Made by a program: the position numbers and the translations under genes
In this document: in pieces, positions 21,658 through 29,485 of the stretch
Layout: every line of letters begins with the position of its first letter
Numbering within the stretch: position 1 is the first letter of the stretch
The notes under the pieces: generated by a model
Told to the model about the DNA's origin: nothing
Seen by the model: the letters and a program-made list of their open reading frames with translations, nothing else
The model's database searches: none
DNA from: Streptomyces sp. NP160
GTDB taxonomy: Bacteria > Actinomycetota > Actinomycetes > Actinomycetales > Quadrisphaeraceae
Assembly: GCF_006335115.1 (NCBI RefSeq)
Contig: NZ_VDMJ01000005.1
Span: 1-34,124 of the forward strand
Length of the DNA: 34,124 bases
Direction of reading: 5' to 3'

Positions 21658-22443
21658 ATGAGGCTCGCGGTGTGCGCGGAGATGGTGCTGCTCGACCTGC
21701 CCTTCGAGCGGCGCGTGCAGCGCCTGACCGAGCTCGGCTACGGCGTGGTGCTGTGGGACTGGCGCACGAAGGACGTCGACTCGCTGGCCGCCCTGCGCGA
21801 GAGCGGCACCTGGTACTCCTCGATGACGGGCTACGCCGAGGGCACCCTCGCCGACGACGCCGGCGCCGAGCGGCTCCTCACCACCGCGCGCGACGCCCTC
21901 GGCGTAGCCGAGCGGCTCGGCGTGGAGCGCCTCAACGTGCACGGCACGGGCCTGGACGGTGAGGGTCTTCCCGTCGTCGCCGTCGACGGCGCGGGGGCCA
22001 CCCCGGCGATGTGGCTGCGCGCCGCGAGGACCCTGGAGGCGCTGGCCGCCCTGGGCGAGGCGCACCAGCAGGTCTTCGTGCTGGAGAACCTCAACACCGC
22101 CGTCGACCACCCGGGGGTGCCGTTCGCGAGGGCCGCCGAGACGCTCGCGCTGGTCGAGGCGGTCGCGTCGCCGTGGTTGAAGCTGAACCTCGACCTCTAC
22201 CACGCGCAGATCGGCGAGGGGAACCTCGTGGACCTGGTGGAGAGGGCGCTGCCGTGGATCGGGGAGGTCCAGGTCGCCGACGTCCCGGGCCGCTGCCAGC
22301 CGGGCACCGGCGAGGTGCACTACCCCGCGGTCGCCGCGGCACTGGAACGCCTCGGCTACGAGGGCGTGGTGGCGCTGGAGGCCTTCGCCCGCGGCGACGA
22401 CGAGGCGGCACTGGAGGACTTCCGCAGCGCCTTCACGCCCTGA
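21658..22443 (+). CDS. Hydroxypyruvate isomerase-like TIM-barrel protein
   Basis: A 261-residue xylose-isomerase-like TIM barrel of the hydroxypyruvate isomerase group, expected to interconvert hydroxypyruvate and tartronate semialdehyde or a related sugar pair. The N-terminus MRLAVCAEMVLLDLPFERRV, the metal ligands in VFVLENLNTAVDHPG, WLKLNLDLYHAQI and IGEVQVADVPGRCQPGTGEV, and ALEAFARG near the C-terminus are typical of Hyi. The ATG at 21658 has GAGGGAG 8 nt upstream; two GTGs just before it are less likely. It directly follows the end of a dead LacI gene, so it may have been that regulator's target and have lost its control. It converges on the MFS permease gene. The true substrate is not certain. 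Confidence 0.85.
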   Translation: MRLAVCAEMVLLDLPFERRVQRLTELGYGVVLWDWRTKDVDSLAALRESGTWYSSMTGYAEGTLADDAGAERLLTTARDALGVAERLGVERLNVHGTGLDGEGLPVVAVDGAGATPAMWLRAARTLEALAALGEAHQQVFVLENLNTAVDHPGVPFARAAETLALVEAVASPWLKLNLDLYHAQIGEGNLVDLVERALPWIGEVQVADVPGRCQPGTGEVHYPAVAAALERLGYEGVVALEAFARGDDEAALEDFRSAFTP

Positions 22444-22499
22444 CGCCAGCCCGACGGGCCGGGGGAGTCCCGACCGCCGGAGACGGGGGCTGAGCGTCA
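22441..22499. terminator. Two-way terminator candidate overlapping both stop codons
   Basis: TGACGCCAGCCC (22441-22452) pairs with GGGCTG-A-GCGTCA (22487-22499) over 12 bp with a one-base bulge. The arms include the stop codons of the two convergent genes (22441-22443 and 22497-22499). The 34-nt loop contains a further short hairpin. It is well placed to end both transcripts. Confidence 0.5.
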
Positions 22500-23927
22500 G
22501 CGGCTGACGGCGCGCACGCCTCCGACAGGGGTGCGCAGGTGCTCCTCGAGGGACTCGAGGGTGTGTCCCCTGGTCTCAGGGGCGCACCGCAGGACGAAGA
22601 GGAGTGACACCACGTTGACGGCCGCGAACAGCAGGAACGTCGTCGTGGAGCCCAGGGCTTCCGTGGTCGGCTCGAAGGCGAAGGAGATCCCGCCGTTGAC
22701 GACCCAGAGCACGAAGACGGACAGGCCCATCGCGAAGCCGCGGATGGCCAGCGGGAAGATTTCCGACAGCATGAGCCAGACGCCCGTGCCGACGAAGCAC
22801 TGCACGAAGGCGACGAAGACGAGCATCGCGCCGAGGATCACGAAGCTGCGCCCGGTCGACTGGGGAAGCAGGAACACCAGTGCCAGCGCGACCTGGGAAC
22901 CGACGACGCCGGCGAAGCCGGTGAGCAGCATCCGTCGACGGCTCACGAAGCCCAGCAGCCAGATGCCGAGCAGCGTCATCGTCACCGACGTGACGCCGAT
23001 CGCGATGGTGGACACGAGCGCCACCTGGTCGCCGAGACCGGTGTTGGCCAGGATCTGCGTGCCGTAGTAGTTCACCGTGTTGATGCCGGTGGCCTGCTGG
23101 ACGGCGGCGAGCCCGACGCCGATCCACACCAGACGGCGCATCCACGGGTTCTGGCACAGCACCGAGCGGATCGAGGTGCGGGCGGCGGCGCGGTCCTCCG
23201 TGGCGAGGTGGGAGATCTCGCCGAGCTCGCGCTCAGCCTCCGCGGCGCTGCGGCTGCGCAGGAGCACGGCGCGAGCGTCCTCCGTGCGACCGCGCAGGGC
23301 CAGCCAGCGCGGCGACTCGGGCAGGGCGGCCATGCCCAGGAGGAGGCCGACGGCAGGGACGGCGGCGACGCCCAGCATGACGCGCCAGTTGCCGGGGTGG
23401 TCGACGAGCGCGCCGATGCCCGCGTTGATGGCGAAGGCGAGGAGCTGTCCGGTGACGATCATGAGCTCGTTGATGGTGACGATGCGGGCGCGCTTCTCCG
23501 CGGGGGCCATCTCGGCCAGGTAGACCGGGCAGATCACCGCTGCGGCGCCGACGCCCAGGCCGACGACGAAGCGGGACGCGACCAGCACCGCGAACCCGGG
23601 GGCCAGAGCACACCCGAGCGCCCCCACGAGGAAGATGGCACCGCAGACCAGCAGGGTGGTGCGCCGACCGATCCGGTCCGCGACGCGACCGGCGGACAAC
23701 GCACCGAGCGCGGCGCCCGGGAGCAGCAGCACGGTGACCACCGTCGCCGTCTGCACCGTGGTGAGGCCCAGGTCGTCCGGCATGGTCAGCAGCGCGCCGG
23801 CGATGACGCCGGTGTCGTAGCCGAACAGCAGACCACCCAGGGTGGCGATGGCGGTCAGGCGCACCAGGAAGGCGCCGTGGCTCGTCGCGGGTCCTCCGCT
23901 GGCCCCTCGGGCGGACGTCGTCGTCAT
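22497..23927 (-). CDS. Sugar/inositol MFS transporter (IolT-like)
   Basis: A 476-residue, 12-helix permease of the major facilitator sugar porter family, expected to import inositol or a sugar with protons. The landmarks are GGLLFGYDTGVIAGAL in helix 1, GRVADRIGRRTTLL between helices 2 and 3, PESPRWLALRGR at the end of the first half, VQQATGINTVNYYG in helix 7 and PETRGHTLESLEEHL at the C-terminus. All are classic for IolT/XylE-type porters. The ATG at 23927 has GAGGG 7 nt upstream; the ORF opens earlier (23978) without conserved sequence. Its promoter carries a GntR-type operator shared with iol genes, which favours inositol as substrate over other sugars. Confidence 0.93.
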   Translation of the reverse strand: MTTTSARGASGGPATSHGAFLVRLTAIATLGGLLFGYDTGVIAGALLTMPDDLGLTTVQTATVVTVLLLPGAALGALSAGRVADRIGRRTTLLVCGAIFLVGALGCALAPGFAVLVASRFVVGLGVGAAAVICPVYLAEMAPAEKRARIVTINELMIVTGQLLAFAINAGIGALVDHPGNWRVMLGVAAVPAVGLLLGMAALPESPRWLALRGRTEDARAVLLRSRSAAEAERELGEISHLATEDRAAARTSIRSVLCQNPWMRRLVWIGVGLAAVQQATGINTVNYYGTQILANTGLGDQVALVSTIAIGVTSVTMTLLGIWLLGFVSRRRMLLTGFAGVVGSQVALALVFLLPQSTGRSFVILGAMLVFVAFVQCFVGTGVWLMLSEIFPLAIRGFAMGLSVFVLWVVNGGISFAFEPTTEALGSTTTFLLFAAVNVVSLLFVLRCAPETRGHTLESLEEHLRTPVGGVRAVSR

Positions 23928-24005
23928 GGCGCTCCCTCGCGCGTCGGCTCGGGTGCCTTGCGGGCACCCCGGCGCCACCGGGCCGGCGGACCAGCGGCTG
24001 GAGCG

Positions 24006-24034
24006 ACCGTACGTCGACGTATTTGTCAGGTCAA
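24006..24034 (-). promoter_or_regulatory. Strong promoter of the MFS permease gene
   Basis: On the minus strand TTGACC (24034-24029), a 17-nt spacer and TACGGT (24011-24006) form a near-ideal sigma-70 promoter. Transcription would start near 23999. The operator at 24023-24034 covers the -35 box. Confidence 0.72.
24023..24034. promoter_or_regulatory. GntR (IolR-like) operator, site 2
   Basis: TTGTCAGGTCAA is the most symmetric copy of the shared motif (TTGNCNNGNCAA). It includes the -35 hexamer of the permease promoter, so binding should block polymerase. Confidence 0.75.
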
Positions 24035-24053
24035 TCCATCAAACACCCTCGCA

Positions 24054-24464
24054 TCAGGCGGTCTCAGGCTCGGCCTTCACCACGACCACCGGGCAGGTGG
24101 CGTGGAGCAGCACCTGCTGGGCGGTGCTGCCGAGCAGCAGCTTCGAGACCATGGAGCGGGGCCGCAGGCCGATGACGATGCACCGCGCCCTCACCTCCGC
24201 GGCCACGTCGAGGAGGGCCTCCGCCGGCTCCGCGCGCGGCTCCTGGCGCACCTCGGCGCGCACACCCGACTCGTCCAGCGTGCGGCGCAGCACCTCGAGG
24301 TGCGTGTCCTCGACGAGGGCCGGACCGTCGGTGGCCCCGGCTCCGCGCCCGCTGTCGGTGTTCACCACCACGAGCGGGACGTCGAAGGCCCTGGCCTGCT
24401 CGATGCCGGCCAGCACCGCCGCGCGGCCGCTGCTGCTGGGGACGTATCCGACGACGACGGTCAT
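24054..24464 (-). CDS. Universal stress protein (UspA family)
   Basis: A 136-residue single-domain universal stress protein, probably cytosolic and ATP-binding. The nucleotide-binding signature GLRPRSMVSKLLLGSTAQQV, then CPVVVV, matches the G-x2-x-R-S-x(7)-G-S pattern of ATP-binding Usp proteins. The N-terminus MTVVVGYVPSSSG carries Tyr where many family members have Asp or Val, so adenine contacts may differ. The ATG at 24464 has GAGGAG 6 nt upstream. It lies 29 nt after gntR on the same strand and probably shares its transcript. The permease promoter lies just downstream. The reason for linking a Usp to an inositol regulator is unknown. Confidence 0.88.
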   Translation of the reverse strand: MTVVVGYVPSSSGRAAVLAGIEQARAFDVPLVVVNTDSGRGAGATDGPALVEDTHLEVLRRTLDESGVRAEVRQEPRAEPAEALLDVAAEVRARCIVIGLRPRSMVSKLLLGSTAQQVLLHATCPVVVVKAEPETA

Positions 24465-24493
24465 GCGGTGCTCCTCGGTGGGGGTGGTCGGCC

Positions 24494-25255
24494 TCAGCGG
24501 TCGACGAGGGTGGTCTCGAAGGCGTAGCGGGAGGCTCGGTAGACGTGGTCGCCCACTTCGATCACGGAGCCCGCGTCGTCGTAGGCGGTGCGGTGCATGG
24601 TCACCAGTGCCGCGCGAGGTCGTTCGTGCAGGAGGCGGGCCTCGGTGGCCGACGCCAGGCGGGCCCCGACGCTCTGGCGAGCCACGCGGAACTGCACGCC
24701 GCGGGCCCGCATGACCTCGTAGAGGCCCTCGGCCTCGAGCTGCTCGCGGGTCGGTGCGGTCGCGGCGGGGATGTGGTTGGTGAGGATGGCCAGCGGCTCG
24801 CCGTCGGCCGAGCGCAGCCGCCGCACCGTCACGACGTCCGTCCCGGGGGCGATGCCCAGGGCCTCTGCCAGCTCGTGGGTCGCAGGGGTGACGTCGTAGT
24901 CGAGCACCTCGGTGGTGGGGGTGCGTCCGCTGCGGGCGAGGTCGTCGTGCAGGCTCGTCAGAGCCATCGACCGGTTGACGTGTGGGTGCACCACCTGGGT
25001 GCCCACGCCGCGGCGCCTCACCAGCAGGCCCTTGTCGACCAGCTCCTGCAGCGCCTGCCGCATGGTCGGGCGGGACAGGCCCAGGCGCTCGGCCAGCGCG
25101 ACCTCGTTCTCCAGGCGCGAGCCCGGGGCCAGCGTGCCGTCCGAGATGGCTCCACGGAGCAGCTCTGCGAGCTGGTGGTAGAGCGGCACGGGGCTCGACC
25201 TGTCGATGCCGCGCGCCAGCATCGCGGCGAGGTCCGGCGCGGCGGTGCTGCTCAT
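24494..25255 (-). CDS. GntR-family (HutC/UTRA) regulator, probable inositol regulator
   Basis: A 253-residue GntR/HutC-type regulator. The N-terminal winged helix (about 20-90) reads PVPLYHQLAELLRGAISDGT, then LAERLGLSRPTMRQALQELV and GLLVRRRGVGT. The UTRA effector domain (about 95-250) has VRRLRSADGEPLAILTNHIP and MHRTAYDDAGSVIEVGDHVY. GntR/UTRA proteins of this type control inositol genes in other actinobacteria (IolR). Here it is divergent from iolC, with an operator between them. The same operator precedes the iolG operon and the permease gene. It is therefore the best candidate master repressor of the cluster, but binding is inferred. The ATG start lacks a Shine-Dalgarno sequence. Confidence 0.9.
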   Translation of the reverse strand: MSSTAAPDLAAMLARGIDRSSPVPLYHQLAELLRGAISDGTLAPGSRLENEVALAERLGLSRPTMRQALQELVDKGLLVRRRGVGTQVVHPHVNRSMALTSLHDDLARSGRTPTTEVLDYDVTPATHELAEALGIAPGTDVVTVRRLRSADGEPLAILTNHIPAATAPTREQLEAEGLYEVMRARGVQFRVARQSVGARLASATEARLLHERPRAALVTMHRTAYDDAGSVIEVGDHVYRASRYAFETTLVDR

Positions 25256-25332
25256 CGCCGCATCATCGCAGGCCGAGCGCCGTGAGGGCCAGGACCGCGG
25301 AGGGTTTGCGCTCCGAAGGACCAGAGGACCGT

Positions 25333-25344
25333 ATGTCAGGACAA
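25333..25344. promoter_or_regulatory. GntR (IolR-like) operator, site 3
   Basis: ATGTCAGGACAA lies in the 215-bp gap between gntR and iolC. A TTGACA at 25348-25353, just beside it, could be the iolC -35 box, with GAGGGT (25372-25377) as a weak -10. On the minus strand TACGGT (25333-25328) could serve gntR. Both directions could be controlled from here. Confidence 0.68.
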
Positions 25345-25470
25345 CACTTGACAGGTGACGGCTGGCGGGAGGAGGGTCGTCATCGGCGGTGCTGCCGGCC
25401 AGGAGCCGTTCCGCGCGCCGCCCGCCGCACCCGCCGCAACCCCAGCCGCACGACGACGTGGAGGTCTTGA

Positions 25471-26484
25471 GTGAGCACGCCCGCCGCCGCCCCCGAGGTG
25501 CTGGTCGTCGGACGCTGCGGCGTCGACGTCTACCCCCTCCAGACCGGGGTCGGCCTGGAGGACGTCGAGACGTTCGGCAAGTTCCTCGGTGGCAGCGCCG
25601 CCAACGTTGCGGTCGCTGCGGCCCGCCTCGGTCGCCGCCCCGCGCTCCTCTCCGGTGTCGGTGACGACCCCTTCGGCCGCTTCGTTCGCCGGGCGCTGCG
25701 CGAGCTGGGCGTCGACGACGCGCTCATCGCCACCGACCCCGCGCACCTGACCCCGGTGACGTTCTGCGAGATCTTCCCGCCGGACCACTTCCCGATCTGG
25801 TTCTACCGCCGCCCCACCGCTCCTGACCTCCAGCTCGAGGAGTCCGACCTCGACCTCGACGCCGTCACCGGAGCCGATCTGCTCTGGGTGACGCTGACGG
25901 GCCTGTCCGAGGAGCCCAGCCGCTCTGCGCACCACGCGGCGCTGGAGGCGCGCTCCGGCGCCGCGTCGGCGGCCGGTGGTGCCCACACCGTCCTCGACCT
26001 CGACTACCGGTCGGACTTCTGGCTCGGCGCTGGTGGTGTCGACGCCGCCCGAGAGCAGGCACAGCGCACTCTTCCGCAGGTCACGGTCGCCGTGGGCAAC
26101 CGCGAAGAGTGCTGGGTGGCGACGGGCGAGGACGACGCCGACGCGGCCGCCGACGCCCTGCTGGACCTCGGGGTCCAGCTGGCCGTCGTGAAGCAGGGTC
26201 CGCGCGGGGTGCTCGGCGCCACCCGCGACGAGCGCGTCGTCGTCCCCGCCACCCCGGTCGACGTCGTCAACGGGCTGGGAGCGGGGGACGCCTTCGGCGG
26301 CTCGCTCATCCACGGTCTGCTCGCCCACCTGCCCCTCGCCGAGCTGCTGGCCCGCTGCAACGCCGCCGGAGCCATCGTGGCCTCACGCCTGGAGTGCTCG
26401 ACGGCCATGCCCACCGCCGGCGAGATCGCCGCTCACGTGTCCGCCCACCGCACCCACCACGCCGAGGAGTCCTCCCGTGCCTGA
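25471..26484 (+). CDS. iolC: 5-dehydro-2-deoxygluconokinase
   Basis: A 337-residue PfkB-family sugar kinase that phosphorylates 5-dehydro-2-deoxy-D-gluconate with ATP, the fifth step of inositol breakdown. The PfkB signature 1 GGSAANVAVAA lies at 40-50, with LLSGVGDDPFGRFVR following. Signature 2 holds the anion-hole GAGD with catalytic Asp273 in NGLGAGDAFGGS, where many kinases have DTTGAGD. PPDHFPIWFYR in the middle is typical of IolC. The GTG at 25471 has GGAGG 6 nt upstream. It is the first gene of the plus-strand operon, and the next gene overlaps it by 8 nt. Regulation is probably through the GntR operator at 25333. Confidence 0.95.
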   Translation: MSTPAAAPEVLVVGRCGVDVYPLQTGVGLEDVETFGKFLGGSAANVAVAAARLGRRPALLSGVGDDPFGRFVRRALRELGVDDALIATDPAHLTPVTFCEIFPPDHFPIWFYRRPTAPDLQLEESDLDLDAVTGADLLWVTLTGLSEEPSRSAHHAALEARSGAASAAGGAHTVLDLDYRSDFWLGAGGVDAAREQAQRTLPQVTVAVGNREECWVATGEDDADAAADALLDLGVQLAVVKQGPRGVLGATRDERVVVPATPVDVVNGLGAGDAFGGSLIHGLLAHLPLAELLARCNAAGAIVASRLECSTAMPTAGEIAAHVSAHRTHHAEESSRA

Positions 26485-27388
26485 CACCCAGACCCCGGTG
26501 CTGCCGGCGCCCAGGGCCAGGACGTACGCCGAGGTCACCGAGCTGCGAGCGCGCCACCCCGAGGCCGTTGCAGCCGCGCTGGCCGACCGCGTGCGCCGGC
26601 CCTCCTTCGTGCCGGAGGACGGACGCCTCATGGTGGTCGCGGCGGACCACCCCGCTCGCGGCGCCCTCTCGGCGCGCGGACGCGCCGACGCCATGGCCAG
26701 CCGCACCGAGCTGCTCGACAGGCTCCGCACGGCGCTGGCGCGCCCGGGCGTCGACGGGCTGCTCGCCACCGCCGACATCGCTGAGGACCTCTTGCTGCTC
26801 GGCGCCCTGGAGGACAAGGTCGTCATCGCATCCATGAACCGCGGCGGGCTGGCCGGCTCGGTGTTCGAGATGGACGACCGCATGACCGCCTACGACGTGC
26901 CCGGGATCGTCGAGTCCGGTTTCGACGCCGGCAAGATGCTGCTCCGCATCGACCGCGACGACCCCAGCACGGTGGCCACGATGGAGACGTGCGCCAAGGC
27001 GGTCACCGACCTCAACCGCGCCGGCAAGGTCGCCATGGTCGAGCCCTTCGTCAGCTTCCGCGACGGCCGCAAGGTGGTCAACGACCTGTCGCCGGAGGGG
27101 GTCATCACCTCCATCCACGTCGGTCAGGGCATCGGTGCGTCCTCGGCCCGCACCTGGATGAAGCTGCCCGTGGTCGACGACATGGAGCGCGTCATGGAGG
27201 CCACCACGCTGCCCACCCTGATCCTGGGCGGCGACCCGGTCGCCGCCCCCGACGCGACCTACGAGACCTGGCGCCGCGCCCTGGCGCTGCCTGCGGTGCG
27301 GGGCCTCGTCGTCGGCCGCGCCCTGCTGTTCCCCCCCGACGACGACGTCGCCGCAGCCGTCGACACCGCCGTCTCCCTCGTCCGCTGA
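26477..27388 (+). CDS. Cgl0159-like aldolase-fold protein (probable DKGP aldolase)
   Basis: A 303-residue (beta/alpha)8 protein of the Cgl0159 family, related to class I aldolases (DeoC/LacD). A role as 2-deoxy-5-keto-gluconate-6-phosphate aldolase is inferred from its place beside iolC and the absence of iolJ. The inferred products are malonic semialdehyde and dihydroxyacetone phosphate. Landmarks are LMVVAADHPARGAL, IASMNRGGLAGSVFEMDD, AMVEPFVSFRDGRK, and Lys229 in TWMKLPVV, the likely Schiff-base lysine. The GTG start lies inside the end of iolC (8-nt overlap) with GAGGAG 7 nt upstream, so translation is coupled. The exact reaction has not been shown by anything in this sequence. Confidence 0.87.
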   Translation: MPDTQTPVLPAPRARTYAEVTELRARHPEAVAAALADRVRRPSFVPEDGRLMVVAADHPARGALSARGRADAMASRTELLDRLRTALARPGVDGLLATADIAEDLLLLGALEDKVVIASMNRGGLAGSVFEMDDRMTAYDVPGIVESGFDAGKMLLRIDRDDPSTVATMETCAKAVTDLNRAGKVAMVEPFVSFRDGRKVVNDLSPEGVITSIHVGQGIGASSARTWMKLPVVDDMERVMEATTLPTLILGGDPVAAPDATYETWRRALALPAVRGLVVGRALLFPPDDDVAAAVDTAVSLVR

Positions 27389-27410
27389 CCCTTCCCAGGA
27401 GGACCGTCCC

Positions 27411-28550
27411 GTGACCACCACCGCACCCGCGCCCGCCGGCCAGAGCGCCGCCAGCGCCAACCCGCTGCCCAGCCTCGACCCGTCGCAGGCGCACCTGCCG
27501 ACTGCCGTCGCTGCGGCCAGCACGCCCACGGCGCTGTGGAACGACTCCGCCGAGATCGGCGAGCTGAGCAGGTCCATCGCCTGGGGCGCCGTCGGCGCCA
27601 CGTGCAACCCGGTCATCGCCCTGGCGGCCATCAACGCCGACAGGCCGCGCTGGACCGCCCGCCTGCGCGAGCTCGCCGCCGAGAACCCCACCGCCGGGGA
27701 GTCCGCGCTGGGCTGGATGGTCGTCGAGGAGCTCTCGGTCGAGGCCGCGAAGCTGCTCGAGCCCGCCTTCGAGGCGTCGGGGGGTCGCAACGGCCGCCTG
27801 TCGATGCAGACCGACCCGCGCCTCCACCGCGACGCCGCCGCCCTGGCCGACCAGGCCGAGCGCTTCTCGGGGCTCGCGAAGAACATCATCGTGAAGATCC
27901 CCGCCACCAAGACCGGCATCCAGGCCATGGAGGAGGCCGCCTACCGCGGCGTCTCCCTCAACGCCACCGTCTCGTTCACCGTGCCCCAGGCCATCGCCGT
28001 GGCCGAGGCCATCGAGCGGGGCATGGCCCGCCGCGAGGCCGAGGGCCTTCCGATGCCGGAGTTCGGCCACGTCTGCACGATCATGGGCGGCCGACTCGAC
28101 GACTGGCTGAAGGCGTACGTCGCCAAGCAGCGCATCCTCGTCGACCCGGGCCACCTCGAGTGGGCCGGCGTCGCCGCGCTGAAGAAGGCCCACCACCTCT
28201 TCGTGGAGCGGGGCTACCGGGTGCGCATCCTCTCGGCCGCCTTCCGCAACTCCATGCAGTGGAGCGAGCTGCAGGGCGGTGACCTCGTGGTCTCCCCGCC
28301 GTTCGACTGGCAGGCGCGCTTCAACGAGAACGACCTCCCGGTGAACCCCCGCGCCATCGACGAGCCGGTCGCCGAGGAGCACCTCGCGGCGCTGCGCACC
28401 ATCTCGGAGTTCACCAAGGCCTACGAGGTCGACGGCATGACCGTGGAGGAGTTCGAGGAGTACGGCGCCACCCGCAAGACGCTGCGCCAGTTCCTCGAGG
28501 CCGACGCCCAGCTGGACGCCATCGTGCGGGACGTGCTGGTAGCCCCGTGA
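27411..28550 (+). CDS. Transaldolase-family protein in iol operon
   Basis: A 379-residue transaldolase-like protein. The Schiff-base lysine (Lys162) lies in IIVKIPATKTGIQAMEEA, matching IKIPAT of true transaldolases. It is followed by GVSLNATVSFTVPQAIAVAE, matching the NxTLxFSxxQA motif, and by TIMGGRLDDWLK, where transaldolases have SPFVGRxxDW; the ISPF part is replaced. The early TCNP (about 64-67) is also conserved. The differences suggest another aldol substrate than in the pentose phosphate pathway. The GTG at 27411 has AGGAGG 8 nt upstream. The gene lies 22 nt after the aldolase gene and overlaps iolB by GTGA. Its job in inositol use is unknown; it may handle a C3 or C6 keto product. 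Confidence 0.88.
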   Translation: MTTTAPAPAGQSAASANPLPSLDPSQAHLPTAVAAASTPTALWNDSAEIGELSRSIAWGAVGATCNPVIALAAINADRPRWTARLRELAAENPTAGESALGWMVVEELSVEAAKLLEPAFEASGGRNGRLSMQTDPRLHRDAAALADQAERFSGLAKNIIVKIPATKTGIQAMEEAAYRGVSLNATVSFTVPQAIAVAEAIERGMARREAEGLPMPEFGHVCTIMGGRLDDWLKAYVAKQRILVDPGHLEWAGVAALKKAHHLFVERGYRVRILSAAFRNSMQWSELQGGDLVVSPPFDWQARFNENDLPVNPRAIDEPVAEEHLAALRTISEFTKAYEVDGMTVEEFEEYGATRKTLRQFLEADAQLDAIVRDVLVAP

Positions 28551-29485
28551 CCTCACAGAACGACGACCTGCACCTGCCCGCCGGCGCCTCCGCCGACGGC
28601 GTCTGGGACGTCAGCGTCACCCCCGAGGCGGCTGGGTGGGGGTGGACCTCGCTGCGCGCCGCCGACCTGGCCCCCGGCCAGGAGGTCCACCTCGACACCG
28701 GTGACGACGAGGTGGTGCTCGTCCCGCTGCGCGGAGGCCTGACCGTCTCCGTCGGGGGCCCGGCGGGACAGGACGACCGGTACGAGCTCGCCGGACGCGC
28801 CTCCGTGTTCTCGGGGCCGACGGACGTCCTCTACCTGCCCGCCGGCTCCCAGGCCAGGCTGAGCACCTCACCGGACGGCGACGGCGCCCGCGTCGGTGTG
28901 CCCGGCGCCAAGACAGGCGTGCTCCCGGACGGCGTCCGCAAGCCCGTCCGCCACATCGCCGCCGACGAGGTGGCCGTGGAGCTCCGCGGCGCCGGCACGT
29001 GCACCCGCGAGGTGCGCAACTTCGCCTCCGCCGACGTCGACGTGGCCAGCAAGCTCGTCGCTGTCGAGGTCATCACCCCGGGCGGCAACTGGTCGAGCTA
29101 CCCGCCGCACAAGCACGACGAGACCACCGAGCACGAGAGCGAGCTCGAGGAGGTCTACTACTTCGAGGTGGCTCCTGGGCCGTCGGGCGAGCCCGGCGTC
29201 GGCTACCACCGGACGTACTCGACGCCTGAGGTCGAGGACCGCCAGGGCAGGGCCATCGACGTGCTGGTCGAGGTCCGCGACCGCGACACGGTGCTCGTGC
29301 CCCACGGCTGGCACGGCCCGTGCATGGCCTCCCCGGGCAACCACCTGTACTACCTGAACGCGATGGCGGGACCCGCCGACGGCCGCGCCTGGCGCATCGT
29401 CGACGATCCGGACCACGCCTGGGTGCGCTCCACCTGGGCCGACCAGCCCACCGATCCCCGGCTGCCCCTCGGAGACCCCCGATGA
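28547..29485 (+). CDS. iolB: 5-deoxy-glucuronate isomerase
   Basis: A 312-residue bicupin that isomerises 5-deoxy-D-glucuronate to 5-dehydro-2-deoxy-D-gluconate. The metal site is visible in PPHKHDETTEHESELEEVYY (His188, His190, Glu about 202), and a second conserved block reads DTVLVPHGWHGPCMASPGN. YYLNAMAGP near the end is a strong IolB signature. Length is normal. The GTG start overlaps the transaldolase stop by 4 nt and its own stop overlaps iolD as ATGA, so translation is tightly coupled. No separate ribosome binding site was identified. Confidence 0.95.
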   Translation: MTSQNDDLHLPAGASADGVWDVSVTPEAAGWGWTSLRAADLAPGQEVHLDTGDDEVVLVPLRGGLTVSVGGPAGQDDRYELAGRASVFSGPTDVLYLPAGSQARLSTSPDGDGARVGVPGAKTGVLPDGVRKPVRHIAADEVAVELRGAGTCTREVRNFASADVDVASKLVAVEVITPGGNWSSYPPHKHDETTEHESELEEVYYFEVAPGPSGEPGVGYHRTYSTPEVEDRQGRAIDVLVEVRDRDTVLVPHGWHGPCMASPGNHLYYLNAMAGPADGRAWRIVDDPDHAWVRSTWADQPTDPRLPLGDPR

